From Rhodomicrobium vannielii ATCC 17100 (GTDB lineage: Bacteria; Pseudomonadota; Alphaproteobacteria; Rhizobiales; Rhodomicrobiaceae), in assembly GCF_000166055.1 (NCBI RefSeq), contig NC_014664.1, positions 1,680,001 through 1,744,000 of the forward strand: a DNA stretch of 64,000 nucleotides, written 5' to 3'. The translations under genes and the position numbers were made by a program. Of this stretch, positions 34,937 through 44,525 are shown piece after piece; within the stretch, counting starts at the first letter, position 1, and each line of letters opens with the position of its first letter. The notes beneath the pieces are model-generated. The model was not told where the DNA came from. It saw nothing but the letters and a program-made list of their open reading frames with translations, and did no database searches.

Positions 34937-35833
34937 TCAGCGCGCGATACTGGCCCAGCCGTTGACGGGGTTCACGTCCACGGCCACCTCGACCTCATGC
35001 TCGCCGCCGCCCAGCAGCACGCCGCTGACCGGGCTTACGTCCTGAAAGTCGCGCCCGAAGGCGATGGCGATATGCTCCTCGCCGGGGATCATGTTGTTCG
35101 TCGGGTCGAAATCCACCCAGCCGATTTCGGGCGACCACACCGAAATCCACGCGTGGCTCGCATCCGCGCCGATGAGCTTCGGCTGTCCCGCTGGCGGGTA
35201 GGTCAGCAGATAGCCGCTCACATAGCGGGCGGCGAGACCCATCGTCCTGAGACACGCAATTTCGAGATGCGCGAAGTCCTGGCACACGCCGCGCCGGATG
35301 CGGAGCACCTCCTCGACCGAAGTCGCGGCATCGGTCGCCCCACTCTCATATTTGAAATCGCGGTTGATGCGCGCCGTGAGATCTTGCACGGCTTCGAGCA
35401 TCGGGCGGCCCTCCACAAAGCTCGCCCGCGCGAATTTGTGGATGTCGCGCGACGGCCGTATGAAGCGCGACGGGCATGAATATTGGATCGCCTCGAACGT
35501 TTCCGGGCCGAGATTGGCGCGAAGCGTCGCGGCGACGTCGTTCCAGCTTGCCGTGCGGCTCGTGTCGATCTGCATCGGCGCGAACACCTCGACCTGCGCG
35601 CGCGAATGAATCAGCAACTCGCGATGATCCTGCTCAATGGCGATCAGCGAGACGGGGTTGCCGAAATCGTCGACCATTTCCGCCTTGGAGGCGGGCGCCG
35701 GATCGATGATGAGGCTGTGCCGTGAAACCGTCTGGCGGTAGTGGGAGCGAGGCGTCAGGTGCAAGACATGGTGGGACTGCGAAACCGGTGCCGAATAGCG
35801 ATACGTCGTTCGATGGCTGATCTCGAAATTCAT
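34937..35833 (-). CDS. Transglutaminase-like cysteine protease
   Basis: A 298-residue protein with the bacterial transglutaminase-like N-terminal beta domain (about 1-85, FEISHRTTYRYSAPVSQSHH) and a papain-like transglutaminase core (about 155-260). The catalytic triad is visible as Cys in RRGVCQDFAH, His in DASHAWISV and Asp in WVDFDPTNN. It overlaps the upstream ATP-grasp/alpha-E gene by four bases. These three domains recur together across bacteria and have been proposed to make or trim a peptide modification; the product is not known. Confidence 0.9.
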   Translation of the reverse strand: MNFEISHRTTYRYSAPVSQSHHVLHLTPRSHYRQTVSRHSLIIDPAPASKAEMVDDFGNPVSLIAIEQDHRELLIHSRAQVEVFAPMQIDTSRTASWNDVAATLRANLGPETFEAIQYSCPSRFIRPSRDIHKFARASFVEGRPMLEAVQDLTARINRDFKYESGATDAATSVEEVLRIRRGVCQDFAHLEIACLRTMGLAARYVSGYLLTYPPAGQPKLIGADASHAWISVWSPEIGWVDFDPTNNMIPGEEHIAIAFGRDFQDVSPVSGVLLGGGEHEVEVAVDVNPVNGWASIAR

Positions 35834-38400
35834 GAATGGCTACCGAAGCGGGTGTAGACGCGCCGAAGCTCTTCTTCGGTCAGGTTGAAGTAACGGCGCG
35901 TAATCGCTTCGGAGAGCTTCGGCAAGCCCGAAAGCAGGGCGCCCAGCAACTCCTGAAGCTCCACGCGATTGCCGGACGCGTCGGCATGCTCAAGGCTGGC
36001 GACCTTCGCGAGGCGCACCTTCGTCAGAAGCTCCAGAATGAGCCGTTGCTCCTCGTTGTGCGGGGCGTGCGGCGAAGCCTGCGGCAGCGCCTGAAGATGG
36101 TCCGTGATCGCGCAGAGCTGGAAGCCGATACCACGCGGGTTCGCCTCGTCCACCATGAGGAGGTCGAGCACGAGCGAGAGGATCGGCGCAAACAGATAGC
36201 GCTGGCGGAAGGTGATGGTGCTGTCCGCCACGTTCAGCACGAAGAAGAGGCGCGCCGTCTCGTCGTCCTCGCGCTTTACCTCGCCGAACAGAGCGAGCAG
36301 AAGTTCAGCCAGATTATACGCGCGTTCGAGCCGCCTACCGATGTCCGTGAAGCGCCAACCATAGTTCCGCGTCATGTTCTCGGCGGTCAGGCCGTTGAGC
36401 GACGCCATGGTGACGATGCCCGCATTGAGCCGGTCGAGCAGCTTCACCGAGTCGGAGAGGTCGTTCGCTTGCGGAGACGCAATGTTCGAGAAGCGGAGCA
36501 GCGTCTGCCAAACCTCTAGCGAGAGGCGCTCGCGCACGATGCTGCCCACGCGAAGCATGTTGCTTTCGAGGCCGGGCAAGCTGTGCGAGCGGCCGGGCGC
36601 GGTCATCAGCAGGCGCACCGATTGCTCGATGGCGCGCGGGTCGTGGCCGATCCCCGGCGCCGAAGCGGGCTGATCCTTCGACAGGATGAGTTCGAGCGCG
36701 CGCCGTCCGCCAGCGCCGATGGGCACCGTGCCGGAATCCTCCGAGCGGCTCAACGCGCCGCGCATGAGACGCATCACCCAATCCGCTCGCTCGCAATACC
36801 GGCCGAGCCAATAAAGGTTATCCGCAATGCGGCTTCTAAGGCCGATGCCAGCGCGAAGCACGCGCGCAACCTCGGCGGCGGGCCGCATCAGCGAGATATG
36901 CGGCGGCATCACCTCCTCGTCGGAGGCGATCCACACATCCCGCGAATGGCCGTCGCGCGCCGACATGGCGACGCCCGGCGTCCCGTCGAGCGACATCGCG
37001 AGGCCGCCCGGCATGACACGATAATCGCCGTCGATGCCCGCCACGAACAAGCGCATCGCAAAGCGGCGCGAGGTCAGCCCGTCGGCGGTCCACGACGGTG
37101 CATAGGCGCTGTCGGAGCGCTCCTCGGCGACGTAGTCCTGCCCGTTCACATCGAGTTCGAAGCGAAGCGCGTCGAGCGCCTTGGGCGTCAGCGTTTCGAG
37201 CATGATGCCGACTTCCGCGCGGCCCGGTCGGCCGGTGCCCTCATGCGCGTGGCGGATCACGAAGCGCTCGGGATGAGCGAACACATAGACCCGCGATTCC
37301 ATGTCGCCGAGCCAGCGCCGATGTGTGTCGTGGAGGACGAGATCCTGACCGAGAAGCGTGCGGCTGACGTCCTGCAGGAGCGGACCGAGGCCGCGATTCT
37401 CCACAATGGACGAGCCGAGGAAGTTCATCATAAGGCGCGGATTGCGCCTGAGCGCTTGCACGAGGCCAACCGGACCGGCAAAGCCGTTCGGGTCGAGTTC
37501 GAGCGGATCGCAATGAGAACCTTCCACGCAGCGGATCATGAGATCGATGGGCTTCAGCCCTTCCAGCGTCTTCATGTAGACGCGGCTGCCGATCACGCGC
37601 AGGTCGCCGCCTTCCACGAGCTGGAAGCCGAGATAGCGCGAGAGATAGGCGTGGCTGAAATAGTCGTCGTGCTGGGGACCGGGCGTGAGCAGCGTGATGA
37701 GCGGATCGTCGCGCTCGATGCGCTGCAAAAGCTCGCTCTGGATATGCTGGAAATGGGACGCGAGCCGAACGGCCCTGCAGCTTCGGAACACGTCGCCCAT
37801 GAGCTGGCCATGCAGCAGCCGGTTCGCGAGCGCGAAGCCCACGCCCGCCGGCGTCTCGGCATGCACGTCGATGATGCGCCACTCGCCGCTCGCATCACGG
37901 ATGAGATCGGCGGCGAAGAAATTGATGAGGTGGCCCGTATTCTTCGGCTCACGGCAGGCGCGCAGGAACGCGGGATCGCTGAACACGAGGCGTGGAGGCA
38001 CACGGCCCGAGCGAAGCAGCGTTTGCGGCCCGTAGAAATCTTTCACCATCATGTCGCAGAGCTGCACGCGCTGGATCATGCCGCGTTCCAGCATCGCCCA
38101 TTCGGCGGCCGAAATCATGATGGGGATGAGATCGATGGACCAGGGTTGTCGGCTGCCGGGCTCGGCGAAGAGATCGTGCGCTATGCCGTTCTCGGCGACG
38201 AGGCGGCGAAGCCTTTCCTGACGCTGGGCCTGTTCTTCGGGAGGAACTGCGCCGAACGCCTCGGAGAAGGCCTGCCATTGCGGCCGGATCCTTCCATCGG
38301 CGTCGATGGCTTCATCGTGTCCGACCGTGGGCGGCGTGTAGGCTGCAAGCAAGTCCTGCGGCATAATGGGATTTTGCACCGTGCTGCTCATGGCCGGCAC
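35830..38400 (-). CDS. Fused circularly permuted ATP-grasp ligase and alpha-E domain protein
   Basis: An 856-residue fusion. Residues about 1-510 are a type 2 circularly permuted ATP-grasp enzyme (RQPWSIDLIPIMISAAEW, DMMVKDFYGPQTLL, IIDVHAETPAGVGFALANR and later SLMRPAAEV), predicted to form amide bonds with ATP. Residues about 530-856 are a helical alpha-E domain, beginning RIADNLYWLGRYCERADWVM. In many genomes these are separate genes next to a transglutaminase-like protease; here they are one protein, translationally coupled to that protease. This suggests a complex that ligates and cleaves peptides. First gene of the operon. An ATG a few codons in is an alternative start. Confidence 0.92.
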   Translation of the reverse strand: MPAMSSTVQNPIMPQDLLAAYTPPTVGHDEAIDADGRIRPQWQAFSEAFGAVPPEEQAQRQERLRRLVAENGIAHDLFAEPGSRQPWSIDLIPIMISAAEWAMLERGMIQRVQLCDMMVKDFYGPQTLLRSGRVPPRLVFSDPAFLRACREPKNTGHLINFFAADLIRDASGEWRIIDVHAETPAGVGFALANRLLHGQLMGDVFRSCRAVRLASHFQHIQSELLQRIERDDPLITLLTPGPQHDDYFSHAYLSRYLGFQLVEGGDLRVIGSRVYMKTLEGLKPIDLMIRCVEGSHCDPLELDPNGFAGPVGLVQALRRNPRLMMNFLGSSIVENRGLGPLLQDVSRTLLGQDLVLHDTHRRWLGDMESRVYVFAHPERFVIRHAHEGTGRPGRAEVGIMLETLTPKALDALRFELDVNGQDYVAEERSDSAYAPSWTADGLTSRRFAMRLFVAGIDGDYRVMPGGLAMSLDGTPGVAMSARDGHSRDVWIASDEEVMPPHISLMRPAAEVARVLRAGIGLRSRIADNLYWLGRYCERADWVMRLMRGALSRSEDSGTVPIGAGGRRALELILSKDQPASAPGIGHDPRAIEQSVRLLMTAPGRSHSLPGLESNMLRVGSIVRERLSLEVWQTLLRFSNIASPQANDLSDSVKLLDRLNAGIVTMASLNGLTAENMTRNYGWRFTDIGRRLERAYNLAELLLALFGEVKREDDETARLFFVLNVADSTITFRQRYLFAPILSLVLDLLMVDEANPRGIGFQLCAITDHLQALPQASPHAPHNEEQRLILELLTKVRLAKVASLEHADASGNRVELQELLGALLSGLPKLSEAITRRYFNLTEEELRRVYTRFGSHS

Positions 38401-38856
38401 TTAAGCTTCCCCCGGCAATGCCGGAGGACACCATCCGTTTCGGTCGATCATTTCGCCCCCAAGCGGCCGTGGAATGCTTCCAATTTCACGCAACTGTAAC
38501 ATTCCTTCCAGGGCTTCGCCAGCGTGGCGGTTGAAAACGCTAATATCGCCGCGCCCTTCGCAAAAAAAGACTGTTGCAAGCTGCGACAAGGCAGCGCGAG
38601 GTGCTCGTACATGTCGTCGGACAGCACCCACACCTGCGGACTCGGACGCTCAGAAGGCCGCCGTTGCGGTCGCGCGCCTCTCCGCTTAGGAAGCGCGGCG
38701 AAGCATCATCGTTCGAAAGCGGGAAGCGAACAAGTTCCATTAGCCGGAATGGACCATCCGACCACCGGCGCACTCAATCGGGTGATCGAACGCGAGGTGG
38801 CCGAACAAAGGGTGCGACGCGAACCGCCAAAAGGCGCTTGAAAGATGGAGCCGCCT
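38401..38856. other. Intergenic region between ybaB and the ATP-grasp operon
   Basis: About 456 bases. Plus-strand short frames here are Arg/Ser-rich and look non-coding; there is no good ribosome binding site. The ATP-grasp operon promoter must lie in the left part. A run of A near 38561 is the only notable low-complexity spot. Confidence 0.35.
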
Positions 38857-39177
38857 CTAGAACAGCTTCAGGCCCGGAGGCAACGGCAGGCCCGCCGTCA
38901 GTTCCTGCATCTTCTCTGCCATGACATGCTCAGACTTCTGTTTGGCGTCGTTGTGCGCGGCGACGATCAGATCTTCCAGAATTTCGCTCTCTTCCGGCTT
39001 GATGAGGCTCGGATCGACGGACAGGCCCGCCATCACACCCTTGCCGGTGAGCCGCACCTTGACGAGCCCGCCGCCCGAGGTGCCTTCCACCTGCATGGTT
39101 TCAAGCTCGGTCTGAAGCTCGGCCATCTTCGTTTGCAGTTCTTGCGCCTGCTTCATCATCGACATGATGTTTTTCAT
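38857..39177 (-). CDS. ybaB: YbaB/EbfC nucleoid-associated protein
   Basis: A 106-residue DNA-binding protein, usually a tweezer-like dimer that coats the nucleoid. The N-terminal coiled helix [20 protein letters not shown] and the beta strands with [13 protein letters not shown] are family signatures, and the C-terminal [15 protein letters not shown] is typical. It follows dnaX on the same strand by about 100 bases, the conserved dnaX-ybaB order. The recR gene usually next is absent. Confidence 0.95.
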   Translation of the reverse strand: MKNIMSMMKQAQELQTKMAELQTELETMQVEGTSGGGLVKVRLTGKGVMAGLSVDPSLIKPEESEILEDLIVAAHNDAKQKSEHVMAEKMQELTAGLPLPPGLKLF

Positions 39178-39275
39178 TCAAAGCCTCTTCTTGGTTCGGC
39201 TCCGACCCTCGGCCGAAGCCCGGAACCCGTTTTCGCTCTTCGACCGATCCGCGCGGACGATCTGCCCTGACGCTC

Positions 39276-41000
39276 TCAATCGAGCTTTCGCACATCCGTT
39301 ATCTCGGCATCAGGGAAGTGATGGAGAATGCTCTTCACCGCAGGATGCTTGCGAATCTCTTCCTTGGCCTGCGCCTTTTCGTCCCTCATGCGCGCGCCGA
39401 GCGGAGGAAGCCCGCGCTCCTCCGACAGCGAAACGATCCAGCGCTCGCCCGTCCAGGCTTGCAGTTTCTTCGCAAGCTCTGGCGCGAGTGATTGAGGCGC
39501 GCCTTCGAGCAGGCGAAGTTCCAGAAAGCCCGGCCCGAATTTCACGAGTTCGACCCGTTCTTCAAGGGCTTTTTGCAGCATGATGTCGCGGGCCGCCCTG
39601 ACTTTTTCAACGATCTCCTCGAAGGACGCGAAGCTGCGCGCGGCTTCTCTTGGTGCTTCGGCCGCGACGGCTTCGCTTCCGCGCGACGAGAGGACGCGGG
39701 AACGGGCCGGCTCGAACCCGCCGCTCGTTGCCGAAGCGCCCGCAGCCGAATCGCGGGCCGGAGCGCTGGAGGCCGAATCACGGACTGGAGCGCGTTCGCC
39801 GCTGCGCTTCAACTCGCCGATGACATCGGCCGGAGACGGCAACTGCGCCGTATAGCACATGCGGAAGACGAGCATCTCGGCGGCGGCCAAGGGGCGCGGC
39901 GCGCGCGCGGCCTCGTCGATACCCTTGAGAAGCATCTGCCAGGCCATGGCGAGGCGTGGAACCGGAAGCGACGCGGCGAGACGGTCGGCGCGGGCGCGAT
40001 CGTCGGCGGACAAATCGTGCGGGTAGGCGCCGGGCAAAACCTTGAGCCGCGACAGCGCATGCACCGCGTCGGCCACGTCGGAAATGATAAGCGTCGGGTC
40101 CGCACCGCGTTCGTTCAGCGCACCGAGTGCGGTGAGCGCGCCCGCCGCGTCGCCGTCGAAGATGCGTTCCAGCAGGTCGAAGATCGCGTCGCGGCCCGAA
40201 AGACCCAGCATGTCGAGCACGGAGGCGGCAGTGAGGCGGCCCTCCGCCATGGTCAGCGCCTGATCGAGCAGCGACAATCCGTCGCGCACCGAGCCTTCCG
40301 CCGCACGCGCAATGAGCGCCAGCGCCGAATCGTCGGCGGCGTAGCCTTCCTTTTCGAGGATGCGCGCGAAGTGGGCGGACAAGACTTCCGGCTCGACGCG
40401 GCGCAGGTCGAAGCGCTGGCAGCGCGACAGGATCGTGACGGGGACTTTGCGGATTTCCGTCGTCGCGAAGATGAACTTCACATGCGGCGGTGGCTCTTCA
40501 AGCGTCTTGAGCAGGCCGTTGAAGGCCGACTTCGACAGCATGTGCACTTCGTCGATGATGAAGACGCGATAGCGCGCGGCAGCGGGCTTGTAGCGCACCG
40601 CCTCTATGATCTCGCGGATGTCGTCGATGCCGGTGTTGGAGGCCGCGTCCATTTCGAGCACGTCCACATGACGGCTATCCATGATGGCCTGGCAATGGCG
40701 GCCGAGTTCGGCGATGTCGAGCGACGGGCGGTCTGGCAGGCCGTCGCGCTCGTAATTCAGCGCGCGGGCGAGAATGCGGGCGGTGGTGGTCTTGCCGACG
40801 CCGCGCACGCCCGTGAGCATGTAGGCTTGTGCGATACGGTCCATCGCGAACGCATTTCGAAGCGTGCGAACGAGGATATCCTGGCCGATGAGATCGTCGA
40901 GCGTCTGCGGGCGGTATTTTCGCGCGAGAACGAGATAGGACTGCGCTTTTCCCGAAACTTCGGAGGTGGGGAGCGCCGGGGCGTTATCGCTATTGCTCAT
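39276..41000 (-). CDS. dnaX: DNA polymerase III subunit gamma/tau
   Basis: The 574-residue clamp-loader ATPase. Walker A GVRGVGKTT (about 64-72), Walker B FIIDEVHMLS and the SRC motif ILSRCQRFDLRR are intact. The zinc-module cysteines seen in E. coli are lost (only one Cys remains in LGRHCQAIMD), as usual in alphaproteobacteria. A Ser/Ala-rich linker (about 400-440) leads to the tau C-terminal domain that contacts the polymerase. The SRP RNA gene lies just upstream and ybaB downstream. Confidence 0.96.
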   Translation of the reverse strand: MSNSDNAPALPTSEVSGKAQSYLVLARKYRPQTLDDLIGQDILVRTLRNAFAMDRIAQAYMLTGVRGVGKTTTARILARALNYERDGLPDRPSLDIAELGRHCQAIMDSRHVDVLEMDAASNTGIDDIREIIEAVRYKPAAARYRVFIIDEVHMLSKSAFNGLLKTLEEPPPHVKFIFATTEIRKVPVTILSRCQRFDLRRVEPEVLSAHFARILEKEGYAADDSALALIARAAEGSVRDGLSLLDQALTMAEGRLTAASVLDMLGLSGRDAIFDLLERIFDGDAAGALTALGALNERGADPTLIISDVADAVHALSRLKVLPGAYPHDLSADDRARADRLAASLPVPRLAMAWQMLLKGIDEAARAPRPLAAAEMLVFRMCYTAQLPSPADVIGELKRSGERAPVRDSASSAPARDSAAGASATSGGFEPARSRVLSSRGSEAVAAEAPREAARSFASFEEIVEKVRAARDIMLQKALEERVELVKFGPGFLELRLLEGAPQSLAPELAKKLQAWTGERWIVSLSEERGLPPLGARMRDEKAQAKEEIRKHPAVKSILHHFPDAEITDVRKLD

Positions 41001-41041
41001 GTCCCAGATCCGGCAGGCGGACCGTCATGCGCCCGTTTACA

Positions 41042-41173
41042 TGGTGCCGCGAAAGCGGCGTCGAAGGCTCGTGCCGCCAAAGGCGGAACAAGCTGGTGCC
41101 GCGACGGGGCATCAAACGCTTCTGCCGCGAAACGGCTACGAAAGCTGTTGCCGCGCAAGGCGGCAGTGAGAGG
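41042..41173. repeat. Tandem array of five small hairpin repeats
   Basis: Five imperfect direct repeats of 25-28 bases fill the gap between dnaX and the SRP RNA gene: 41042-41068, 41069-41093, 41094-41119, 41120-41145 and 41146-41173. Each begins T-n-n-TGCCGC and most contain a small stem such as GCCGC-GAAA-GCGGC, followed by a spacer ending near AAGC. On the transcribed (minus) strand they would form a chain of short stem-loops between the SRP RNA and dnaX. The last unit overlaps the 3' end of the SRP RNA gene. Confidence 0.75.
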
Positions 41174-41265
41174 CTGGACAGCAACCCGCATCGGATTCGT
41201 TAGGGCTGCTTCCTTCCGGACCTGACCCGGTTGGCGAGCGATACGCCTGCGCCAACCTCCCGCCC
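41159..41265 (-). ncRNA. ffs: Signal recognition particle RNA (small bacterial type)
   Basis: The minus strand carries the universally conserved domain IV core GGTCAGGTCCGGAAGGAAGC followed by AGCCCTAA at about 41200-41227. The flanks GGCGGGAGGTTGG and its partial complement near CCAGCCTCTC to GCCGCC close the hairpin. Length is about 105 bases. The order ffs-dnaX on one strand is usual in alphaproteobacteria. End points are judged from pairing and may be off by several bases. Confidence 0.93.
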
Positions 41266-41308
41266 CTTATATCGCCGTTTCGCGCGTTTCTGGCAAGAGG
41301 GCTTTGCG

Positions 41309-42304
41309 TTACGCTTTGGCCGCCAGCTTCTTTTCGCATTTGCAGCCCGGCCCGCATGGCGGCTTCTTCGTGCATTTCTGCTTTTTTCGCCGACCGGGGC
41401 GCTTTTCGTCGGTGCGGTTGACGCTCTTCCAGTGGGCTTTCAGCCGAGCATGAAACCCCTTCGGCTTCTCCGAGAAGAGGTGTTCGCCGCGTTCCTTTGC
41501 ATCGGCGAGCAGCGACGCCTGCTTTTCCTCGATAAAAAGGAGCAGCGTATTCACGTCGGCGGGCGTGCGAAACACTGCGCGGTTTTGCTCGATCATCTCG
41601 CGCAGCACGGCGAGGTCGTGATGGAGCCCGAGCGCATCCGACAGCGTCTTCGCGAGTTTCGCGCGCGCCTTCGCTTCCTTGGGCCACGCCGTTCGGAGCA
41701 GCAGCGTCTGCCGCCAGTGGCGCTGCACTTGCTTGCGCCACTCGTGCAGATCCTCGGCGTGTTCGGAGGCGAGCGCCTTTTTCATCTCACGCCGGCCGCG
41801 CTTGTAGGTTCGCGCGGAGGCGGCCAGCAAATCCTTCGCGGATGCGTCGCCGAAATCGAACTGCGAAAGACACGCCTTCGCCTTGGCGACCTCAGCGATG
41901 GCGTTTCCTATGTTTTCGGAAACCGCCCGCTCCAGCACGTGCTCGTGCCGCGCCTGCAGCCATGACGACAGATCAGAAAAAAGCCGTTCATGGGAAGCGT
42001 CGGCGAACTCTTCGCGCAGTGTCTCCGCCGCACCTACGGCCACCTGCGCGTCGCGACTCGCGGAAAGCAGCTTCCCCGCACCCGACAGAAGCTTCTGCGA
42101 GCTTCGGGCCGCGTCTCCCTTATCCACCGATTTCACAAGATCGAGGAGCGCGCGGGTCCGCTTGAAATGCCGCCTTGCCGCGTGGATAGCGGTTTCGTCA
42201 TGATCGGCAGTCATGAGCCGCTCAAGCGCGGCGTCCAGTTGCTCGCAGCCAACGGCCGGAACCGACTGACTCAATAGGTCGAACAGGTTTAGCCGATAAT
42301 TCAC
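41309..42304 (-). CDS. CHAD-domain protein with a cysteine-rich tail
   Basis: A 331-residue helical protein. The CHAD domain (about 20-285) has its conserved basic and His positions, HAARRHFKRTRALLDL and HEWRKQVQRHWRQTL, thought to bind polyphosphate or other anions. The C-terminal 30 residues are strongly basic with four cysteines spaced C-x5-C-x3-C-x-C (KKQKCTKKPPCGPGCKCEKK), which looks like a metal-binding tail. No CYTH/triphosphatase domain is fused or adjacent. Role unknown; CHAD proteins locate to polyphosphate granules in some bacteria. Confidence 0.87.
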   Translation of the reverse strand: MNYRLNLFDLLSQSVPAVGCEQLDAALERLMTADHDETAIHAARRHFKRTRALLDLVKSVDKGDAARSSQKLLSGAGKLLSASRDAQVAVGAAETLREEFADASHERLFSDLSSWLQARHEHVLERAVSENIGNAIAEVAKAKACLSQFDFGDASAKDLLAASARTYKRGRREMKKALASEHAEDLHEWRKQVQRHWRQTLLLRTAWPKEAKARAKLAKTLSDALGLHHDLAVLREMIEQNRAVFRTPADVNTLLLFIEEKQASLLADAKERGEHLFSEKPKGFHARLKAHWKSVNRTDEKRPGRRKKQKCTKKPPCGPGCKCEKKLAAKA

Positions 42305-42380
42305 TTGAGTATGCTCGTCACAACGGGATGACTCACAAGGTCGGGTGTTGCCGCCGCCTCGTCAAGCGTCGAGATTGCAC

Positions 42381-43223
42381 CTAGGCCGCCTTGAGCACGG
42401 GCTCGCGAATTGCCGCCGGTTCGCTTTCGCGATCCCCTTGAAGCCAGCGCAGGATCTCGATTTGTCCGTCTGCGTGCTCGGCTATGGCTGTGCAGTTTTC
42501 TGTCCAGTCTCCGCAATTCAGATAGCGGACGCCATTGATCAGGCGGTCGGCCGGATGATGGATATGGCCGCACACGACACCGTCATAACCGCGACGTTTT
42601 GCCTCAGCAGCAAGCGCTGTCTCGAACTCGTCAATAAAGACCGCCGCCGCCTTCACCCGCGTCTTCACGTAGACGGAAAGCGACCAGTGCCCGAAGCCGA
42701 GCTTGCGCCGCGCCCAGTTAAGCGGCCCGTCGCACCAGAGCACGAATTCGTAGGAGCGGTCGCCGAGGAAGCGAAGCCACTTCGCGTAACGCACCACCAC
42801 GTCGAACTCGTCGCCATGGAGCACGAACAGCTTGCGACCGTTGGCCGTCGTGTGGACGCAGTCGCGCGTGATCTCGATGCCGTTGAAGGTCATGCCGCAA
42901 TAGGCGCGCAGTGCTTCGTCGTGATTGCCGGGCACATATACGATGCGCGTGCCCGAGTGCATGCGTTCCAGAAGGATTTGCAGAATTTCGTCGTTGCCGC
43001 CGGGCCAGATCACGCCGCGTTTCAACCGCCAGAAGTCGATGATGTCGCCCACGAGGTAGATCGTCTCGGCGTCGTGGGTTCTCAGGAACTCGACCAGCGC
43101 GTGCGTTTTCGCCGCACGCGTGCCGAGATGCAGGTCCGAAAGGAAGAGCGCGCGATAACGCCTTTTGCCGAACCGGATCACCGGCACGTTCCGAAAGAAG
43201 CCATGCATAAGCGTGTCCCTCAT
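42381..43223 (-). CDS. Calcineurin-like metallophosphoesterase, LpxH-like
   Basis: A 280-residue binuclear metallophosphatase. Metal motifs in order: [40 protein letters not shown] and [10 protein letters not shown]. The pattern and spacing resemble UDP-2,3-diacylglucosamine diphosphatases (lipid A pathway) but it is longer than E. coli LpxH (240). Many alphaproteobacteria use LpxI for that step, so the true substrate is open. It faces argB divergently. Confidence 0.85.
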   Translation of the reverse strand: MRDTLMHGFFRNVPVIRFGKRRYRALFLSDLHLGTRAAKTHALVEFLRTHDAETIYLVGDIIDFWRLKRGVIWPGGNDEILQILLERMHSGTRIVYVPGNHDEALRAYCGMTFNGIEITRDCVHTTANGRKLFVLHGDEFDVVVRYAKWLRFLGDRSYEFVLWCDGPLNWARRKLGFGHWSLSVYVKTRVKAAAVFIDEFETALAAEAKRRGYDGVVCGHIHHPADRLINGVRYLNCGDWTENCTAIAEHADGQIEILRWLQGDRESEPAAIREPVLKAA

Positions 43224-43441
43224 CCCCTTGGCTTACGCTAGACAAGAAAAGGGAAACGCATTGCAACCGTGTGACAGCCGGGCGTTTTCGATTGCGCACA
43301 CTACAACGTGACCGCGTACGGACGAGAACGCCGCAGGTGCCTCCGCGCCCGGTCCCGAGTGACGCCATCCGCGCGAACGCCCTTGCATCTTCGTGCGCGC
43401 GCCGTAATTTTGGACAAGCGCAAAGCCGACCTGGAGACTGC

Positions 43442-44371
43442 ATGTCCGCCGCCGAACCCGATCCGAACGAAGAATTCTACCGGGGCCTCAGAAAGCCCAG
43501 CATCGCCGCCGAGATTCTTTCGGAAGCGCTTCCCTACATGCAGCGCTACGATCAGGCGACGGTTGTCATCAAATATGGCGGCCACGCGATGGGCGACGCC
43601 AAGCTCGCGGAGAGTTTCGCGCGCGACATCGTCATGCTCGAACAGGCGAGTGTGAAGCCGGTGGTGGTGCATGGCGGCGGCCCGCAGATCGCGAAGCTGC
43701 TGAACCGGCTCGGCATCAAGAGCGAGTTTTCCGGCGGTCTTCGCGTGACCGACGCCGCCACCGTCGAGGTGGTGGAGATGGTGCTCGCGGGCTCCATCAA
43801 CAAAGGCATTGTGGCGGAGATCAACGCCCTAGGCGGCCATGCCTGCGGCATCTCCGGCAAGGACGGCAATCTGATGATTGCGAAGAAGCTGACGCGCACC
43901 GAGATCGACCCCGATTCGGCGATCGAGCGTGTGGTAGACCTTGGCTTCGTGGGCGACCCGGAGGAGGTGAACCCGCGCATCGTGCAGGTGCTCGCTGAAA
44001 ACGAGATCATCCCCGTGGTTGCCCCGCTCGGCCTCGCGCGCGACGGCACGACCTACAACATCAACGCCGACACGTTTGCGAGCGCGCTTGCGGGCGCGCT
44101 GAAGGCGAAGCGCCTGCTTCTTCTCACCGACGTGGCGGGCGTGCTCGACCAGAACAAGAAGCTCATTCACCGCCTCACCGTGAGCCAGGCGCGCGCGATG
44201 ATCGCGGACGGCACCATCACCGGCGGCATGATCCCGAAGGTGGAAGGCTGCATCAGCGTCATCAAGCAGGGCGTGGAGGGCGTCGTGATCCTCGACGGGC
44301 GCGTGCCGCATGCCGTTCTGCTGGAGCTGTTCACCGAGCACGGTGTCGGCACGCTTATCGAGCGCGATTAG
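43442..44371 (+). CDS. argB: Acetylglutamate kinase
   Basis: A 309-residue amino-acid-kinase-fold enzyme that phosphorylates N-acetylglutamate in arginine synthesis. [12 protein letters not shown] (phosphate binding), [18 protein letters not shown] and [20 protein letters not shown] are ArgB signatures, and [14 protein letters not shown] near the end binds nucleotide. The start at 43442 has GGAG upstream; the frame stays open to 43271 without support. A terminator follows before the next gene. Confidence 0.96.
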   Translation: MSAAEPDPNEEFYRGLRKPSIAAEILSEALPYMQRYDQATVVIKYGGHAMGDAKLAESFARDIVMLEQASVKPVVVHGGGPQIAKLLNRLGIKSEFSGGLRVTDAATVEVVEMVLAGSINKGIVAEINALGGHACGISGKDGNLMIAKKLTRTEIDPDSAIERVVDLGFVGDPEEVNPRIVQVLAENEIIPVVAPLGLARDGTTYNINADTFASALAGALKAKRLLLLTDVAGVLDQNKKLIHRLTVSQARAMIADGTITGGMIPKVEGCISVIKQGVEGVVILDGRVPHAVLLELFTEHGVGTLIERD

Positions 44372-44376
44372 GATAC

Positions 44377-44403
44377 GGCCGGGGCATCCCGGCCTTTTCT
44401 TTT
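44377..44403 (+). terminator. Intrinsic terminator after argB
   Basis: GGCCGGG and CCCGGCC form a 7-base stem around GCAT (44378-44395), followed by TTTTCTTTT. Confidence 0.85.
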
Positions 44404-44525
44404 CGACGAGGGGGATCAGCCAAGGCTTGACGCGTAGCCGGATCGAAGCAGGCGCACCATATTTGGCGTGCGGCCGCGCAACGCCGTGCGAAACCGAAAG
44501 TAAAATTTTGTCCGACGAGTCACCG

